Translations under genes and position numbers: made by a program | In this document: positions 35,142-46,753 of the stretch, one piece after another | How positions within the stretch are numbered: position 1 is the stretch's first letter | How the letters are laid out: every line of letters begins with the position of its first letter | The notes under the pieces: model-generated | What the model was told of the DNA's origin: nothing | Seen by the model: only the letters and a program-made list of their open reading frames with translations | Databases searched by the model: none | Assembly: GCF_037126465.1 (NCBI RefSeq) | Contig: NC_088201.1 | Coordinates: 71,384,879 to 71,448,878 of the forward strand | From: Ornithodoros turicata | Taxonomy: Eukaryota; Arthropoda; Arachnida; Ixodida; Argasidae | Direction of reading: 5' to 3' | Length of the DNA: 64,000 bases

Positions 35142-38100
35142 ATGGCATACCAGAGTGACAGCGATAGCGAGGAAGACCTAATGAAGCCTTACTTGTACCA
35201 GATGGAAGTAAACGGGCAACAGTGCACCGTGTTACGGGATAGTGGGGCGACGTTAGACCTAGTTCATTCTTCATTCGTATCGCCAGAGAATTATCTGAGC
35301 AAATGCGTATGGATTCGGCAAGTGATGCAGGAAGAGACAATATGTCTACCAGTAGCCGAAGTAACTCTAAAGGGCCCATTCGGAGAACTCCGCACGGAGG
35401 CGGCAGCGAGTGACAAGCTACCACAGAGATACATGTACTTGCTTTCTAATCGAACAGCACACTTGCTACGCAATTCGGGTATGAAATTGGAACCGGAAAC
35501 CATTTGCGCATTGACTAGAGCGAAGGCGCGAGAGTTACAAGCACTGAAAGATGCTGACGACGCAAAAGAGCAGGAAGCCGCGAGCAAGAGAGGTAGAAAT
35601 AATGTCCGTGAAAATTCGCCCCCTCTAAGCAGTGACGACAGCAGAGTTGTTGACGATGAGCCTAATGTAGGACAGTTTCTAGCACCAGCAAGCTCAGCTC
35701 TTACGAACCTAGTTAAAATTGACCGGGAAACTCTCATCAGGCTACAAGGGGAAGATGCGTCACTAGCGAAAATGAGCGATGTTCATGACGAGGGCATAGC
35801 CAAAAAGAATGTGACAGTGTGTAAGAAAGACGGGGTTCTTTACCGTCACTATAAGGACCGGAATGGAAGGATAGTCGATCAGTTGGCGGTACCGAAAAGT
35901 TTGCGCGGCGATATCTTAAAGCTTTGCCACGACAATTCTTGGGCGAGGCATCTCGGGACCAGAAAGACGAAGCAGCGCTTGCTTCAAGAGTGGTATTGGC
36001 CCGGCTGTTTCAGGGATGTTGAAAATTACGTGAGGGCCTGCGACGTTTGTCAGAGGGTGGGAAAACCCAACGAGCGCACCAAAGCACCGCTAACGCTTGT
36101 CCCTATCATCACTGAACCGTTCCAGAGGCTGGTTATTGATGTAGTTGGTCCCCTTCCCGCGTCTAAAACGGGGGTAGGCACGTGCTAACGATGATCTGTC
36201 CGGCTACTAAATTCCCGGAAGCTGTGCCTCTGAGGGAACTATCGTCACCTGAAATTGTGGACGGACTGTTATCCGTGTTTGCGCGTGTTGGATTTCCCAA
36301 AGAAATTCAATGCGATAACGGGTCCGTATTCACTAGTGCTCTAACCACAACGTTCCTGGAAAAGTGCGGAATTCGGATTGTTCATAGCTCGCTTCACCAT
36401 CCTCAAAGTAACAGTGTCGAAGAATGGCACTCCGTATTGAAGCGCGTACTGAGGGCATTAACGTATGACTACAAGGCAGACTGGGAGGCGGGGCTTCCTG
36501 GTGCACTGTTCGCGTTGCGATCTGTGCCTCATGAGGCAACCGGCTTCAGTCCGGCCGAACTAGTCTACGGACGGTCGCTTCGTTCACCCATGCGTTTGAT
36601 TAGAGAAAGCTGGGAAAGCAAGCACATGGACACCACTGTAGTAGAGCATGTTCTCGATCTACTGCAACGACTGCAGGATTCACGTGAAATGGCTGAGATC
36701 ACCATGCGAGAAGCACAGAAAAGAACTAAGTCGTATTACGACAGGAATGTCCGACCCAGAGTTTATAACGAGGGCGACAAAGTGTTAGTGTTGCGGCCCA
36801 CGAGAGCCAACAAACTACAAGTACACTGGGACGGCCCATTCAAAGTGTTGCGCAAGCTTTCTGATACCACCTATATGGTAGAATTCAGGGGGAAGCAAAA
36901 AGATGTGCGTACTTATCATACGAACCTGATGAAGCCCTACATTAGTTCGACGTACGTGGTTAGCGTGGCTCTAAATGCGCCCGAAGAACAACCGGCTGAG
37001 ATCCACGAGTGGGGTGACATAGGGGATACAAAGCCGACCGTAGATGATATTGTGGACACGGTTGTCGGCCATGCCGAGCTATCGAGCAATCAGAAAGCTG
37101 ATATTGTGCAACTAGTGCGGGTCTTTGAGGACCTTTTCTCAGATAGACCGGGCAGAACTGAACTATTGACCCATGACATAGAGCTTACTTCGGACACCCC
37201 TGTGCGCTCACGCCCCTACCGAGTTTCCCCACGTCAGGAACAGATAATGAGAAAAGAAGTCAAGCGCATGCTTGAATTGGGAATAATCGAGGAAGGGGAA
37301 AGTGATTATGTTTCGCCGATGATAATCGTGGAGGTAACAGGTAAAGACCCCAGACCTTGCATCGATTATCGAAAGTTGAATGCGATAACGAAAAACCAAA
37401 TGTACCCGATACCGAACGTGGAAGAGAGGGTGGAGAAAGTCAGCCGCGCGAAATACATATCTACCCTAGACCTCGTGAGGGGGTATTGGCAAGTACCGAT
37501 GTCTGAAAGAGCGAAGGAGTACGCGGCATTTACGACCCCTTGCGGCACATTCAAACCCCTAATGCTAAGTTTCGGCGTTAAGAATGCGCCATTTTGTTTT
37601 TCTAGGCTCATGAATCAGGTGTTACGCGGAACCGAAAACTACGCTGTTCCCTATTTGGACGATATAGCCATATATTCGGACTCATGGGAAGAGCACGTAG
37701 ATCACCTTCATGACGTGTTCAGTCGCTTGCGGAAAGCGGGGCTAACGCTGAAAGCCAGCAAGTGCCATCTAGCCCAAGCCGAAGTACTGTACCTGGGACA
37801 TCGCGTTGGCCAGGGAAAACGTGCAACGGCCGAAATGAAGATAGCCGCGATATCCGAGTTTCCGAGACCCCAAACTAAGTCGGATGTTCGCGCATTCCTA
37901 GGTTTGACCGGATACTACCGGAGCTACATAAGGCAATATTCCGAACTGGCGAGCCCACTGACGGATGCGCTTCGCAAACATGCTCCAAATAACCTAATCT
38001 GGGATGAAAAGAAAGAAAAGGCTTTTCAGAGCCTGAAATCTGCGCTGACCAAGCCTCCAGTTCTCAGAGCCCCAGATTTTAATCGAACATTCTTCGTCCA

Positions 38101-38455
38101 GTGTGACGCAAGTAATCGGGGAATGGGCGTAGTTCTGAGCCAAATAGATAATAATGAGGAAGAACACCCTGTCTTATATGCCAGTCGTAAACTCTCTCTC
38201 AGAGAGGAAGCCTATAGCGCGTCGGAGAAAGAGTGCGCCTGTCTGGTTTGGGCGACTCAGAAGCTTTCTTGCTACCTTTACGGAGCCGAGTTCATTTTTG
38301 TTACAGACCACTGTCCCCTGACGTGGCTTAATCAGATGTCTGGCAAAAACCAACGCCTCCTCAGGTGGAGTCTGGCATTACAGCAGCACAATTTTCTTGT
38401 GCAGTATAAGAAAGGAAAAGCTCACACCAATGCCGATGGCTTGAGTCGCGCCTGA
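35142..38455 (+). pseudogene. Pol of the Gmr1-like element: protease, integrase, RT, RNase H
   Basis: The protease has VLRDSGATLDLVHSSF (35222 onward). Integrase follows: zinc-binding H-H-C-C around CHDNSWARHLG and CDVCQRVG, and the core with VIDVVGPLP (Asp), IQCDNGSVF (Asp) and HHPQSNSVEEWHS (Glu), then a GPF module (WDGPFKVL). In the same ORF, after a linker, RT follows: CIDYRKLNAITK, LSFGVKNAPFCFSRLM and YLDD (37652-37663). RNase H has CDASNRGMGVVLSQ, SEKECACLV, VTDHCPLTWL and HTNADGLSRA at the end. A 1-nt deletion near 36170-36182, inside the integrase core, separates 35142-36188 from 36182-38455. From integrase through RNase H (757 codons) the frame is open. Confidence 0.93.
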
Positions 38456-39083
38456 CATACGGACTTGTTTGCTTCATGTCGTCCTGCCTGTTGGCCAAAT
38501 TGCGCGTGGGGTTGTATCAAAATGTCTTTGTTTGCCATGAGAAGTGATTAGCCTCTGAGAAGCGTGTCGGAGAAATTGATGCGGGTTCCTGTTTGCATAA
38601 TATTGTTCTATGTTGAAAAATTGCGGGCTGCAAAAAAAAAAAAAAAATTGTAAGGTTAGCGGAAAGTTTTGCGAAGAAATAAATATGATCCTGGCTGTGT
38701 GACAATGTGGGAGGGAGCTGCTGCCATGTTGTAGACTGGGTTGTGGTGCCTTGTTTTGTTGCTGTTAGCCACGTTGAAGTGAACTCGTCTAAGACACCCA
38801 TGCCTAACCCAACCCTGATGAGTTACGACCCGGAGCAGAGCGGGATCATCGGCAACTTCGAGCCACCTGGGAGCAGCCAAGGTCTAGGAATTTGTCCTCG
38901 CCTCGACGTTGCACGCTACAGCGGCATACGATAGAAGCTGCGCACCGGACAACGAACCTGCCCTTCATTCGAGCACTGAGGGTCACCAAACGAAATGGAT
39001 ATTCGGGTGGTCGCATGTCACCTCTTCTGGACTCCACTGTTGGACCGCAGCCCATCCGAGGTCAACCCCGGGCGCCGTCGAGC

Positions 39084-39247
39084 TGATACGACTCATCTCG
39101 CCATCTTGGGTACCTTGTTTCCACCGGGACGCCATTTCGCCAAAACACAGCTGCCCACTCGTGTCCGTCACAAAAGGAGAAATCGAGAGCGTCTTCCACG
39201 AAGTGCCCAAGGCTGCGACCTCTTTCCCAGGCTCCGAGGCTACTTAA
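39084..39247 (+). repeat. Truncated 3' LTR of the Gmr1-like element
   Basis: It begins TGATACGACTCATC and matches 33505-33668 with two mismatches in 164 bp. It then stops at TTAA and continues as AGGGACGGTCTC, which is unlike the 5' LTR. The same TTAAAGGGACGGTCTC occurs at about 21643, so the LTR was probably cut by another repeat. The missing half is not found downstream. Confidence 0.85.
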
Positions 39248-40671
39248 AGGGACGGTCTCGTACACCCTGGCCTATCCATAAAGCGTACCATTCGATTCCT
39301 CATATCTGAAAACGTAATACTGTGAATTCACTCGTCCAGAATCGCCACGGTTATTAAATAAACGAATTAAGTTGATAAGAACAGCGCCAGCACATTGCGA
39401 TTTCTGTTGGCAACAGCGATATCCGCTACGATGGCAGACCGCTTATTGGATGAACAAATCGTCTGCTCTCGCGCCTTCTTGCAGCGGTGAGAGCAGACGA
39501 CTTCCAAAAGGTGCTCGAGGATCACGGCGACGGCAATAAACTTGCTGCATGTAGTCTGGTCAAACGAAAGACGCGTATTGTAAAATGTGGCCGAACAACA
39601 ATGTCAATACGTCTCGCATCTTCATTTCGAGCGGCAGTTTCGTTGGATGACTCCACCTAATAAAGGCAGTTGACGCTTATTTACTAACTTGTCTCGTATC
39701 GTTTGGTATTTTGAGCACTTCTAGTTCGTCTTACCTGCGAAAAGAATATTCCGTATGGAAGTGGTGAAAACGTAACCCGGGTGTATAACAACTTTTTTGT
39801 CGACGACAATGTGACGAAAGTGGATATAGAAAAGCACCTGTTGGGAGTCACACACTCGAAACATCTTCAACAAAAGGTCTGATTGTCACACGCGCGTGCG
39901 TGTACTCCGCACGTTTCGTTCACGATGCATATGAGGTAAAGAGACGTTCTGCGGGCACGATATGTATGGGACGGCGCCGGACGCAGCTCGAACTAAAAGA
40001 TGTCGGCCGTCACGCAGTCAACTGTTAGCGGCAACGGTGTCCAAAGAACTGGATACGCGCAGTATTGAAATGTAGGTATTACTTTGTTGATAATAGCCAA
40101 AAGTGATGTGTACAGAAATTGTCGGCACCGCACGCAACGGCAGTCCCGCGTACCTCGGAAGGAAGTGCTTGATCCAGCAGGCTACATCAGTTTGTTTTGC
40201 ATATAGCCTCTCTATAAGGTATTATCCCTACCGGAGCAGTATATCGCCAAACTATGCTCAATAATGTTGTCTTGTGCCCCTTCAGTAGCTGACACTAACT
40301 GATGAGAGTGGCACTCCTTCCTGTGCCAGAATCAACACCTATTAATGGGTCACAAATATAACAACTCCAATTCGCAGGTTTCACAGCTCTATTTAATTTT
40401 TCCCTGCACATTGCTGATGTGAGAAAAGTATTGCATAATATAAATATGCAAGTTATATCCACAAATCAGTGTTGTGATTATATGATGTTCAAGCAACAAA
40501 AGACAAGACAACCTTGTTGACAGGACAGGACGACAGGTTGCTCAGAGCTTGCTGCTTGAACATCATTATGACTACCCGACACCAACAACCCAATTTTAAC
40601 ACAATTGGTCAGCCCTGTGGACGTACATTACAATAAGAGACAATAAAAGATGACTACATAAACACTCAACT
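39248..40671. other. No gene recognised
   Basis: It begins with a repeat boundary shared with 21.64 kb. No ORF with a family motif is seen before the satellite. Confidence 0.4.
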
Positions 40672-41858
40672 TCCGCAAACTTTATATTCAACGTGCTGGA
40701 CATGTTAGTCTGCAACCCCTGATATCGAATCAAAATGTGAGCCAGTATGGGCAACAATAAGCCAGACGACATGTAAACATGTTGCAAACCGCTGTTCCAT
40801 CTTCCAAATTTGTCATGGATGTCTAGGTATTTTTTATATTTTTGAAAGTTTTTAAACATTTCCAAATCTTTTATATTCAACGTGCTCGACATCTTAGTGT
40901 GCAACCCCTGACACAATCAAAATATGACCCAGTATGGGCTCACGAACACACCAGTGTAACATGAGCAACAATAAGCCAGACGACATGTAAACATGTTGCA
41001 AACCGCTGTTCCATCTTACAAATTTGTGATGGACATCTGGTATTTTTGATATTTTTGAAAGTTTTGAAACATTTCCAAATCTTTTATATTCAACGTGCTG
41101 GACATCTTAGTGTACAACCCCTGATATCGAATCAAAATGTGAGCCAGTATGGGCTCATGAACACACCGGTGTAACATTAGCAAAAATAAGACTGACGACA
41201 TGTCGACAAGTTGCAAACCGCTGTTCCATGTTACAAATTTGTCATGCACGTCTAGGTATTTTTCATATTTTTTAAACATTTACACATCTTTCATATTCAA
41301 CGTGCTGGGCATCTTAGTGTGCAACCCCTGACACAATCAAAATCTGAGCCAGTATGGGCTCACGAACACACCGGTGTAACATGAGCAACAATAAGCCAGA
41401 CGACATGTAAACATGTTGCAAACCGCTGTTCCATCTTACAAATTTGTGATGGACATCTAGGTATTTTTGAAAGTTTTGAAACATTTCCAAATCTTTTATA
41501 TTCAACGTGCTGGACATCTTAGTGTGCAACCCCTGATATCGAATCAAAATGTGAGCCAGTATGGGCTCATGAACACACCGGTGTAACATTAGCAAAAATA
41601 AGACTGACGACATGTCGACAAGTTGCAAACCGCTGTTCCATGTTACAAATTTGTCATGCACGTCTAGGTATTTTTCATATTTTTTAAACATTTACACATC
41701 TTTCATATTCAACGTGCTGGGCATCTAAGTGTGCAACCCCTGACACAATCAAAATCTGAGCCAGTATGGGCTCACGAACACACCGGTGTAACATGAGCAA
41801 CAATAAGCCAGACGACATGTAAACATGTTGCAAACCGCTGTTCCATCTTACAAATTTG
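40672..41858. repeat. ~205-bp satellite array, six units, dimeric higher order
   Basis: The landmark CAACCCCTGA recurs near 40714, 40902, 41115, 41323, 41527 and 41735, giving periods of about 189-213 bp. Units alternate between CCCCTGATATCGAATC and CCCCTGACACAATC. The last two dimers (41115 and 41527 onward) are far more alike than adjacent monomers, giving a higher-order period of about 412 bp. Repeated ORFs on the minus strand are a consequence of the repeat. The array stops abruptly at about 41858. Confidence 0.92.
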
Positions 41859-43438
41859 TCTGTGGTCTTTGATGCAGATATGTTGGATGGTCCTGAAAAG
41901 GGCTTTTTTTTTTCATAGGCCAGGGGTAATTGAAGACGTTGAAGTAGATCAGCTTATCCTTGATTTTGTCATTTGCTCCAGGTGTAATGACATGAATGGA
42001 AAGCCTTCACTTATCACGTTGACAACCTCCTACCGCTTGCGGGAATGGATAGAGAGAGCAGCTTTCTTCAGCAGTCTATCCAAGTTCTGATACATACATG
42101 ACCAAATCTGAAATTTTGCATAACGTACCATGAAACACACATTTTTATATGCAAATAAAAAGCTGCGCAACAAAAACAAACCTTACAACACCTTTCAGGA
42201 GAATAGAACACCATGTGTACGTGACTGATCGAAACAGGTTCCAGATTGTGCGCACAACACACATGCTGGTATTGGCGAGCAGTGTCTACACACACACCTG
42301 CAATGTTTGTACAATTTAGAATGGTGTCACGATCAAGCGGAACATATATACGCAAAAAAGTGCGCTGTTATGGATGAGTCTTACCCGCGTCAGTCGATTC
42401 CCGATCATCCACTACTTTCACTGGCTAACCACTTTGATGTTGCAAAGGGTCAGTAGCTAAAGGTCCATCGACGTCCCCGGTTCTTCAATCGATCGGCGCC
42501 GATGAGCTCATCTTCACCGCTTAGTGACAGGGACCCGTCACTATCGCTAAATTTGCTATCAGACATTACGACGTCGCGCGTGACAACTCTCAAGCGCAAA
42601 GCACATACACCTCCGACTGTATTGTGCATTGCTCTTCGGTCGCCCAATGGGCAAGCTGCCACCATAAATACCATAACCACGTCACATTTGACGTTGCATG
42701 AGAGGGAGTTGAATCCAGCTGCGACTTTTGAGGAGAAAAACTCATTTGGGTAAGGACAGGAAAGGCATAAGCCAACTAGGCCACTTTAAATCTGATACCT
42801 GTTGTGTACCTCTTGTGTACTTCTCCAAATATGCGGTGATCCGTGGGATGAAGTACACAAGTGTTACACCGAAGCGAAGGCCGTTAGTAAAGCGAAGGCC
42901 GAAACTGTAGTTTGTTTTACTATTACTTCAGTATGGTATATCATTCCAAGTTGAGCCCGCTTCAGGCGCATACGAGGTGAAGCTCGGTGCCTCGCCTCGC
43001 CACGAAACGACGAAACAGCCCTCGCTACTGATATCACCCAAAAGTTGTGCAATGAGGGCCGGCGAGAGGGGAGGGGGCAGCCGGGGCTGCAGCCCCGGGA
43101 CCCGGGCGCCTTCAGGGGCCCGCCCGGCTCACGTCCCGACGGTCGCTAGCACCAGGGGCTAAGCCGATACATGCGGTATACTGTGACTTGATGAACGCGT
43201 CTGTAGCAGCGTTTGTCGCCAGCCTTACATCTGCCACTTAATTTGCACAGATGCCATTTCATCTGTGAATAATAATAAAAGTGAATAATAATGAAATGTC
43301 TCAGGAAAATTTATTGCACGAACAGAACTACACACACACTGTTAAACTAGACAAATAATGACACGATGAAAATAAACTGAAGCTGAAGGAACAGGTCAAT
43401 GTGCAGTTCCCTACATAAAGTCAACGCGCATATACGTA
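41859..43438. other. No gene; GC-rich block at 43050-43140
   Basis: Short ORFs only. The stretch 43050-43140 is extremely GC-rich (CAGCCGGGGCTGCAGCCCCG and neighbours) and palindromic, in contrast to its surroundings. It could be a fragment of a GC-rich repeat. Confidence 0.4.
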
Positions 43439-43461
43439 TGTATATATATATATATATATAT
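43439..43461 (+). repeat. (TA)n microsatellite
   Basis: A run of about 23 bp of alternating T and A, followed by TGTACAATATATAC. Confidence 0.9.
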
Positions 43462-43921
43462 GTACAATATATACATGCTAAAACCACAGCATATTTACAC
43501 TATATGTACAGTCACTATGTACGTCAGTTTACGTTTACAAGAACGGTGCGCAAGGAAGCTTGGTTGCTACACACAAACTTTCATATATGCACACGAAAGC
43601 CCAATGTGATGTCATCGATTGGGTTTATCTTCCGTTCTTATATTGTGTCATGCAGTTCATAATGACGGCTTGGTTCGTCCCTCAGTTTCATGTTCCTCTT
43701 CACTCGGGGTCGACAAGTTCAAACAAGAAGTATTCCAGATAAAAATGTTTCAGGTCAGGAAGGAGCCGTTGCCAAAATTCTTCATCACTCTCAATATGAA
43801 TCACCTTGAGGTCAGACGGGGAACACACAGCTAGCTTGCAGTACCTTCGGCGAGTGATATTTAGTCTCGCTTGAATCTGATAGATATACTTGTGCTGCTT
43901 CGGTAGCTGCAGTATGTCTTT

Positions 43922-44410
43922 GTGGGGTTTTACCCCGATGGAATGCCTCCTCGGGGAGGAAAATTGCGTGTGGACTACTCCAAGGGAAATGGCTACGAAT
44001 ACCGGTGTCATGTCGCTCCTCCTGGATATAACATGCGCGGTCCCAAGTGGCACTCCTGTTTTACGAAGAGGACAGTCGGAAGGAGCCCAGGTTCTGCCAT
44101 GATGGAGCTGATCCAATGCGAAGAAAAAGAACAGAGTCGTAGTCGGTGCAGGAGAACATTAGATTTCGGAAAGCCCACGACTTCCAAGGATCCGAAGATC
44201 AGGAGCGTTTCTGGAGACAAGGCTTGTGGTTCGCAGTCGGAGAAGCCAGACTTCTACAGTACAGTGTTTGTCACAGAAGCAGCGAAGTTCCTTTCCAGTA
44301 TAGCAATTATCGCGGAAGAAGCTGAGAACCTTGAAAGGGGTCTACAGTGGAGCAGCGCAGCTCGGCGCTGTGAAAAGAACAAAGAAGAATTAGGATACAC
44401 TCTAAAAACA
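43922..44410 (+). repeat. Unknown coding-like repeat, copy 1
   Basis: The translation includes LRVDYSKGNGYEYRCHVAPP, WHSCFTKRTVGRSPGSA, SRSRC.RTLDF and TVFVTEAAKFLSSIAI. The same protein-like sequence is found inverted at 46125-46560 and in part at 45440-45600. I do not recognise the family. Conservation of reading frame between copies (for example FVTEAA.FLSSIAI.AEEAE) suggests descent from a real coding sequence. Confidence 0.65.
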
Positions 44411-44497
44411 GAACTTAACCGCATAGCACGCGGTGCTCCAACCATTGCCAATAATGATAGGGTTATTGCTTCTGATTCGAAGAGCGAAGTGTGTGTG

Positions 44498-44517
44498 TGG
44501 GGGGGGGGGGGGGGGGG
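44498..44517 (+). repeat. Poly-G run
   Basis: An almost uninterrupted run of about 18-20 G after a GTGTGTG stretch. It is a potential quadruplex former and sits just downstream of copy 1 of the unknown repeat. Confidence 0.8.
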
Positions 44518-44957
44518 CGTACACCTTTTTGTGACAATTTTCACATGTCCAAATTGCCACAAAAAGGCGTCAGAATCGATAACCATATCATTCGGGGCAG
44601 CGATTGGCGCACAGCGTGCTATTCGCTGCGAGATCGACCGATAGCGGGCGACACTGTCACCATTCTAGTGTGGATAACACGTGGGCCGATGTTCGGATTT
44701 GATGGTTCTTTTTCGTAATTATTGTGTATATTCACCGGAAGATCACTTGTGCCGCGATGGTACGATACTATTCGGTTCCCCCTACGGCACTGAACGCGGA
44801 ATAAACGTGCAAAAGCAGACGACGCGTCCACACTGCGATAGTTCCCTGTTCTCCGCAGCGCGCCGACACCGTTCGATCTCGGAGCGAATACGGTGAAGTT
44901 CTGTTTTTAGAGTGTACCTTCAACAGCTACACACAGTATTTGCCGCCCGCAGCTGCT

Positions 44958-44998
44958 ACATAACACGGGGAGGTCTATTAGACCTCACCGTGTTATGT
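44958..44998. repeat. 41-bp near-perfect palindrome
   Basis: Arms of 20 bp, ACATAACACGGGGAGGTCTA and its complement, with one mismatch and a single-base centre. Inverted homology also links the flanking GCTACACACAGTATTTGCCG segment to 45410-45445, so the palindrome sits within a larger inverted structure. Confidence 0.85.
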
Positions 44999-45439
44999 AA
45001 ACATTGCAGTGACTGAAGCGTCACAGTGGTGGGCGTCGGTCGTACGTACGCGTAGAACTATTCGCGTGTGCTGGCGTATATAATCACGTGTGTTTGTTTT
45101 GCCCACCAGTAGGCAGATTACGTCACAATGATGTAATTCTCGGGGAACTCTATTGGCGGCAGAGGCGGGAAACTTTATCTCGAAGATTCCGTCGTCATCG
45201 TCGTCCACCCAGTCCGGGCCCGAACGCAGAAACGGTATTGCAGGATCGACAACAAGTTCGCGTTCCCACTCTGAAGTGTGGATACTGGAGTCGGAATACT
45301 TAAGGAGCATCGTTCTCGTGATCAATTCCATATTTGATGTTGGGATTGCTTCGGAGGCCCCTGGGGTATAGTATTTCATGAACTATGCGGGAGTATTTGA
45401 AAGGCGCACTGTGCGGGCGGCTAATACTATATATAGCTG

Positions 45440-45600
45440 TTGAAGGTATCCTAATTTTCCTTGTTCATGCCACAACGCCGAGCTGCCCTGCTCCACTGTA
45501 GACTTTCCAAGGTGCTCAGCTTCTTCCGCGGTAATTGCTATACTGGAAAGGAGCTCAGCTGCTTTTGTGACAAACACTGTACTGTACAAGAGGACTCGCT
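45440..45600 (-). repeat. Unknown coding-like repeat, partial copy 2
   Basis: The minus-strand translation has TVFVTKAAELLSSIAITAEE and a following Ser/Gln-rich part, matching the middle of copies 1 and 3. The ends of the homology are approximate. Confidence 0.6.
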
Positions 45601-46124
45601 GTTGGGCACGTTGGTGACTAGACATGAAGATAAAAAACAAGGCGCGAAAAGACACTACGGAAGAAATGCCTATGCATGTTACCAAATGTAAGTGCACTCC
45701 GCTATTTTGTCAGATTGTCGTGCTAGCTTGGAGCAGAGATAAGGGTGCGCGGGAGCTATCTGAAGCGTTTTTTATCGAGGATAGAGACAGTCGGTGTGTG
45801 AGCAAAACTTCTGTGTCATTGTTATCGGGGGAGAGGAGGATGTTGTCGAGGCGGTAGCGATTGGGTCTGGCTGAGCTCATGCGCTCATGGGCCGAGGTGG
45901 GGTGACTGGTTTTGCGGCTGTGCGCCTGCGTACCGCGGTTAGTGCTCTGGTTTTTATGTGTCATTAAACTGTTCGTTTGAGTAGCGCCTGTCCCGTCTTC
46001 TCTTCTTCCGTAGTGTCTTTTCGCGCCTTGTTTTTTATCTTCATGTACTGTACGAGTTTGGGTTCTCCGACTGGGAACCATACTCCTTGTCTCCAGAAAC
46101 GCACCTCAATTTCGGATCCTTTAG

Positions 46125-46560
46125 AGTGTATCCTAATTCTTCTTTGTTCATTTCACAGCGCCGAGCTGTGCTGCTCCACTGTAGACCTTTCAAGGTTCTC
46201 AGCTTCTTCCGCGATAATTGCTATACTTGAAAGGAACTCCGCTGCTTCTGTGACAAACACTGTACTGTACAAGTCTGGCTTCTCCGGCTGTGAACCATAA
46301 TCCTTGTCTCCAGAAACGCTCCTGATTTTCTGATCCTTGGACGTAGTGGGCTTTACGAAATCTAATGTTCTCCCGCACCGACTACGACTCTGTTCTTTTT
46401 CTTTTGATTGGATCAGCTTCTTCGTGGCAGAACCTGGGCTCCTTCCGACTGTCCTCTTCGTAAAACAGGAGTGCCACTCTTGGGCGCGCATGTTATATCC
46501 AAGAGCAGCGACATGACACCGGTATATGCCTTGGAGTAGTCCACACGCAATTTTCCTCCT
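46125..46560 (-). repeat. Unknown coding-like repeat, copy 3 (inverted to copy 1)
   Basis: The minus-strand translation has WHSCFTKRTVGRSPGSATKK, SRSRCGRTLDFVKPTTS, SVSGDKDYGSQPEKPD and TVFVTEAAEFLSSIAI, nearly the same as copy 1 on the plus strand. Together the two copies form an inverted repeat of about 440 bp per arm. Confidence 0.7.
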
Positions 46561-46753
46561 ATTTTTTTGTCGAAAATAAAGCCATTAAATTTTAATGAAT
46601 ATTTTTTTCTTCCAAGGTCTCATGAAATACTTCAACAGAAAAAATCGCAAGACAAGTAACTTTCGTAGTCATTACAGGAAAATAGGGGAAGTATGCAATT
46701 TTTCCAAAATTCGCTACAATCGGGCGTAAAACACGCAATGAAGAGGTCGGAAG

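Larger units (their letters stand above)
33505..39247 (+). mobile_element. Gypsy-family LTR retrotransposon with PR-INT-RT-RH order (Gmr1-like)
   Basis: In order: 5' LTR, primer binding site, gag with zinc knuckle, protease, integrase, reverse transcriptase, RNase H, and a 3' LTR truncated after 164 bp at a TTAA. All domains are gypsy-type by motif, but integrase precedes RT, as in copia and in the Gmr1 lineage of gypsy-like elements. The shared 164 bp of the LTRs differ at only two positions, so the insertion is young. Even so, the coding region has two stops and two frameshifts. Confidence 0.9.

Noticed and set aside
36182..36188. Overlap of the two pol ORFs as a programmed frameshift
   Set aside because: The break falls inside the integrase core between catalytic Asp motifs, and no slippery heptamer or structure is seen. 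A 1-nt deletion is the simpler reading.
33505..39247. Integrase-before-RT order as a chance fusion of two elements
   Set aside because: A single 757-codon frame runs from the integrase core through RNase H, a single LTR pair encloses it, and no second RT or integrase is present. It remains testable.
40672..41858. Regularly spaced repeats that could suggest a CRISPR array
   Set aside because: The whole ~205-bp unit is repeated with no unique spacers, no cas genes are present, and the context is eukaryotic. It is a satellite.
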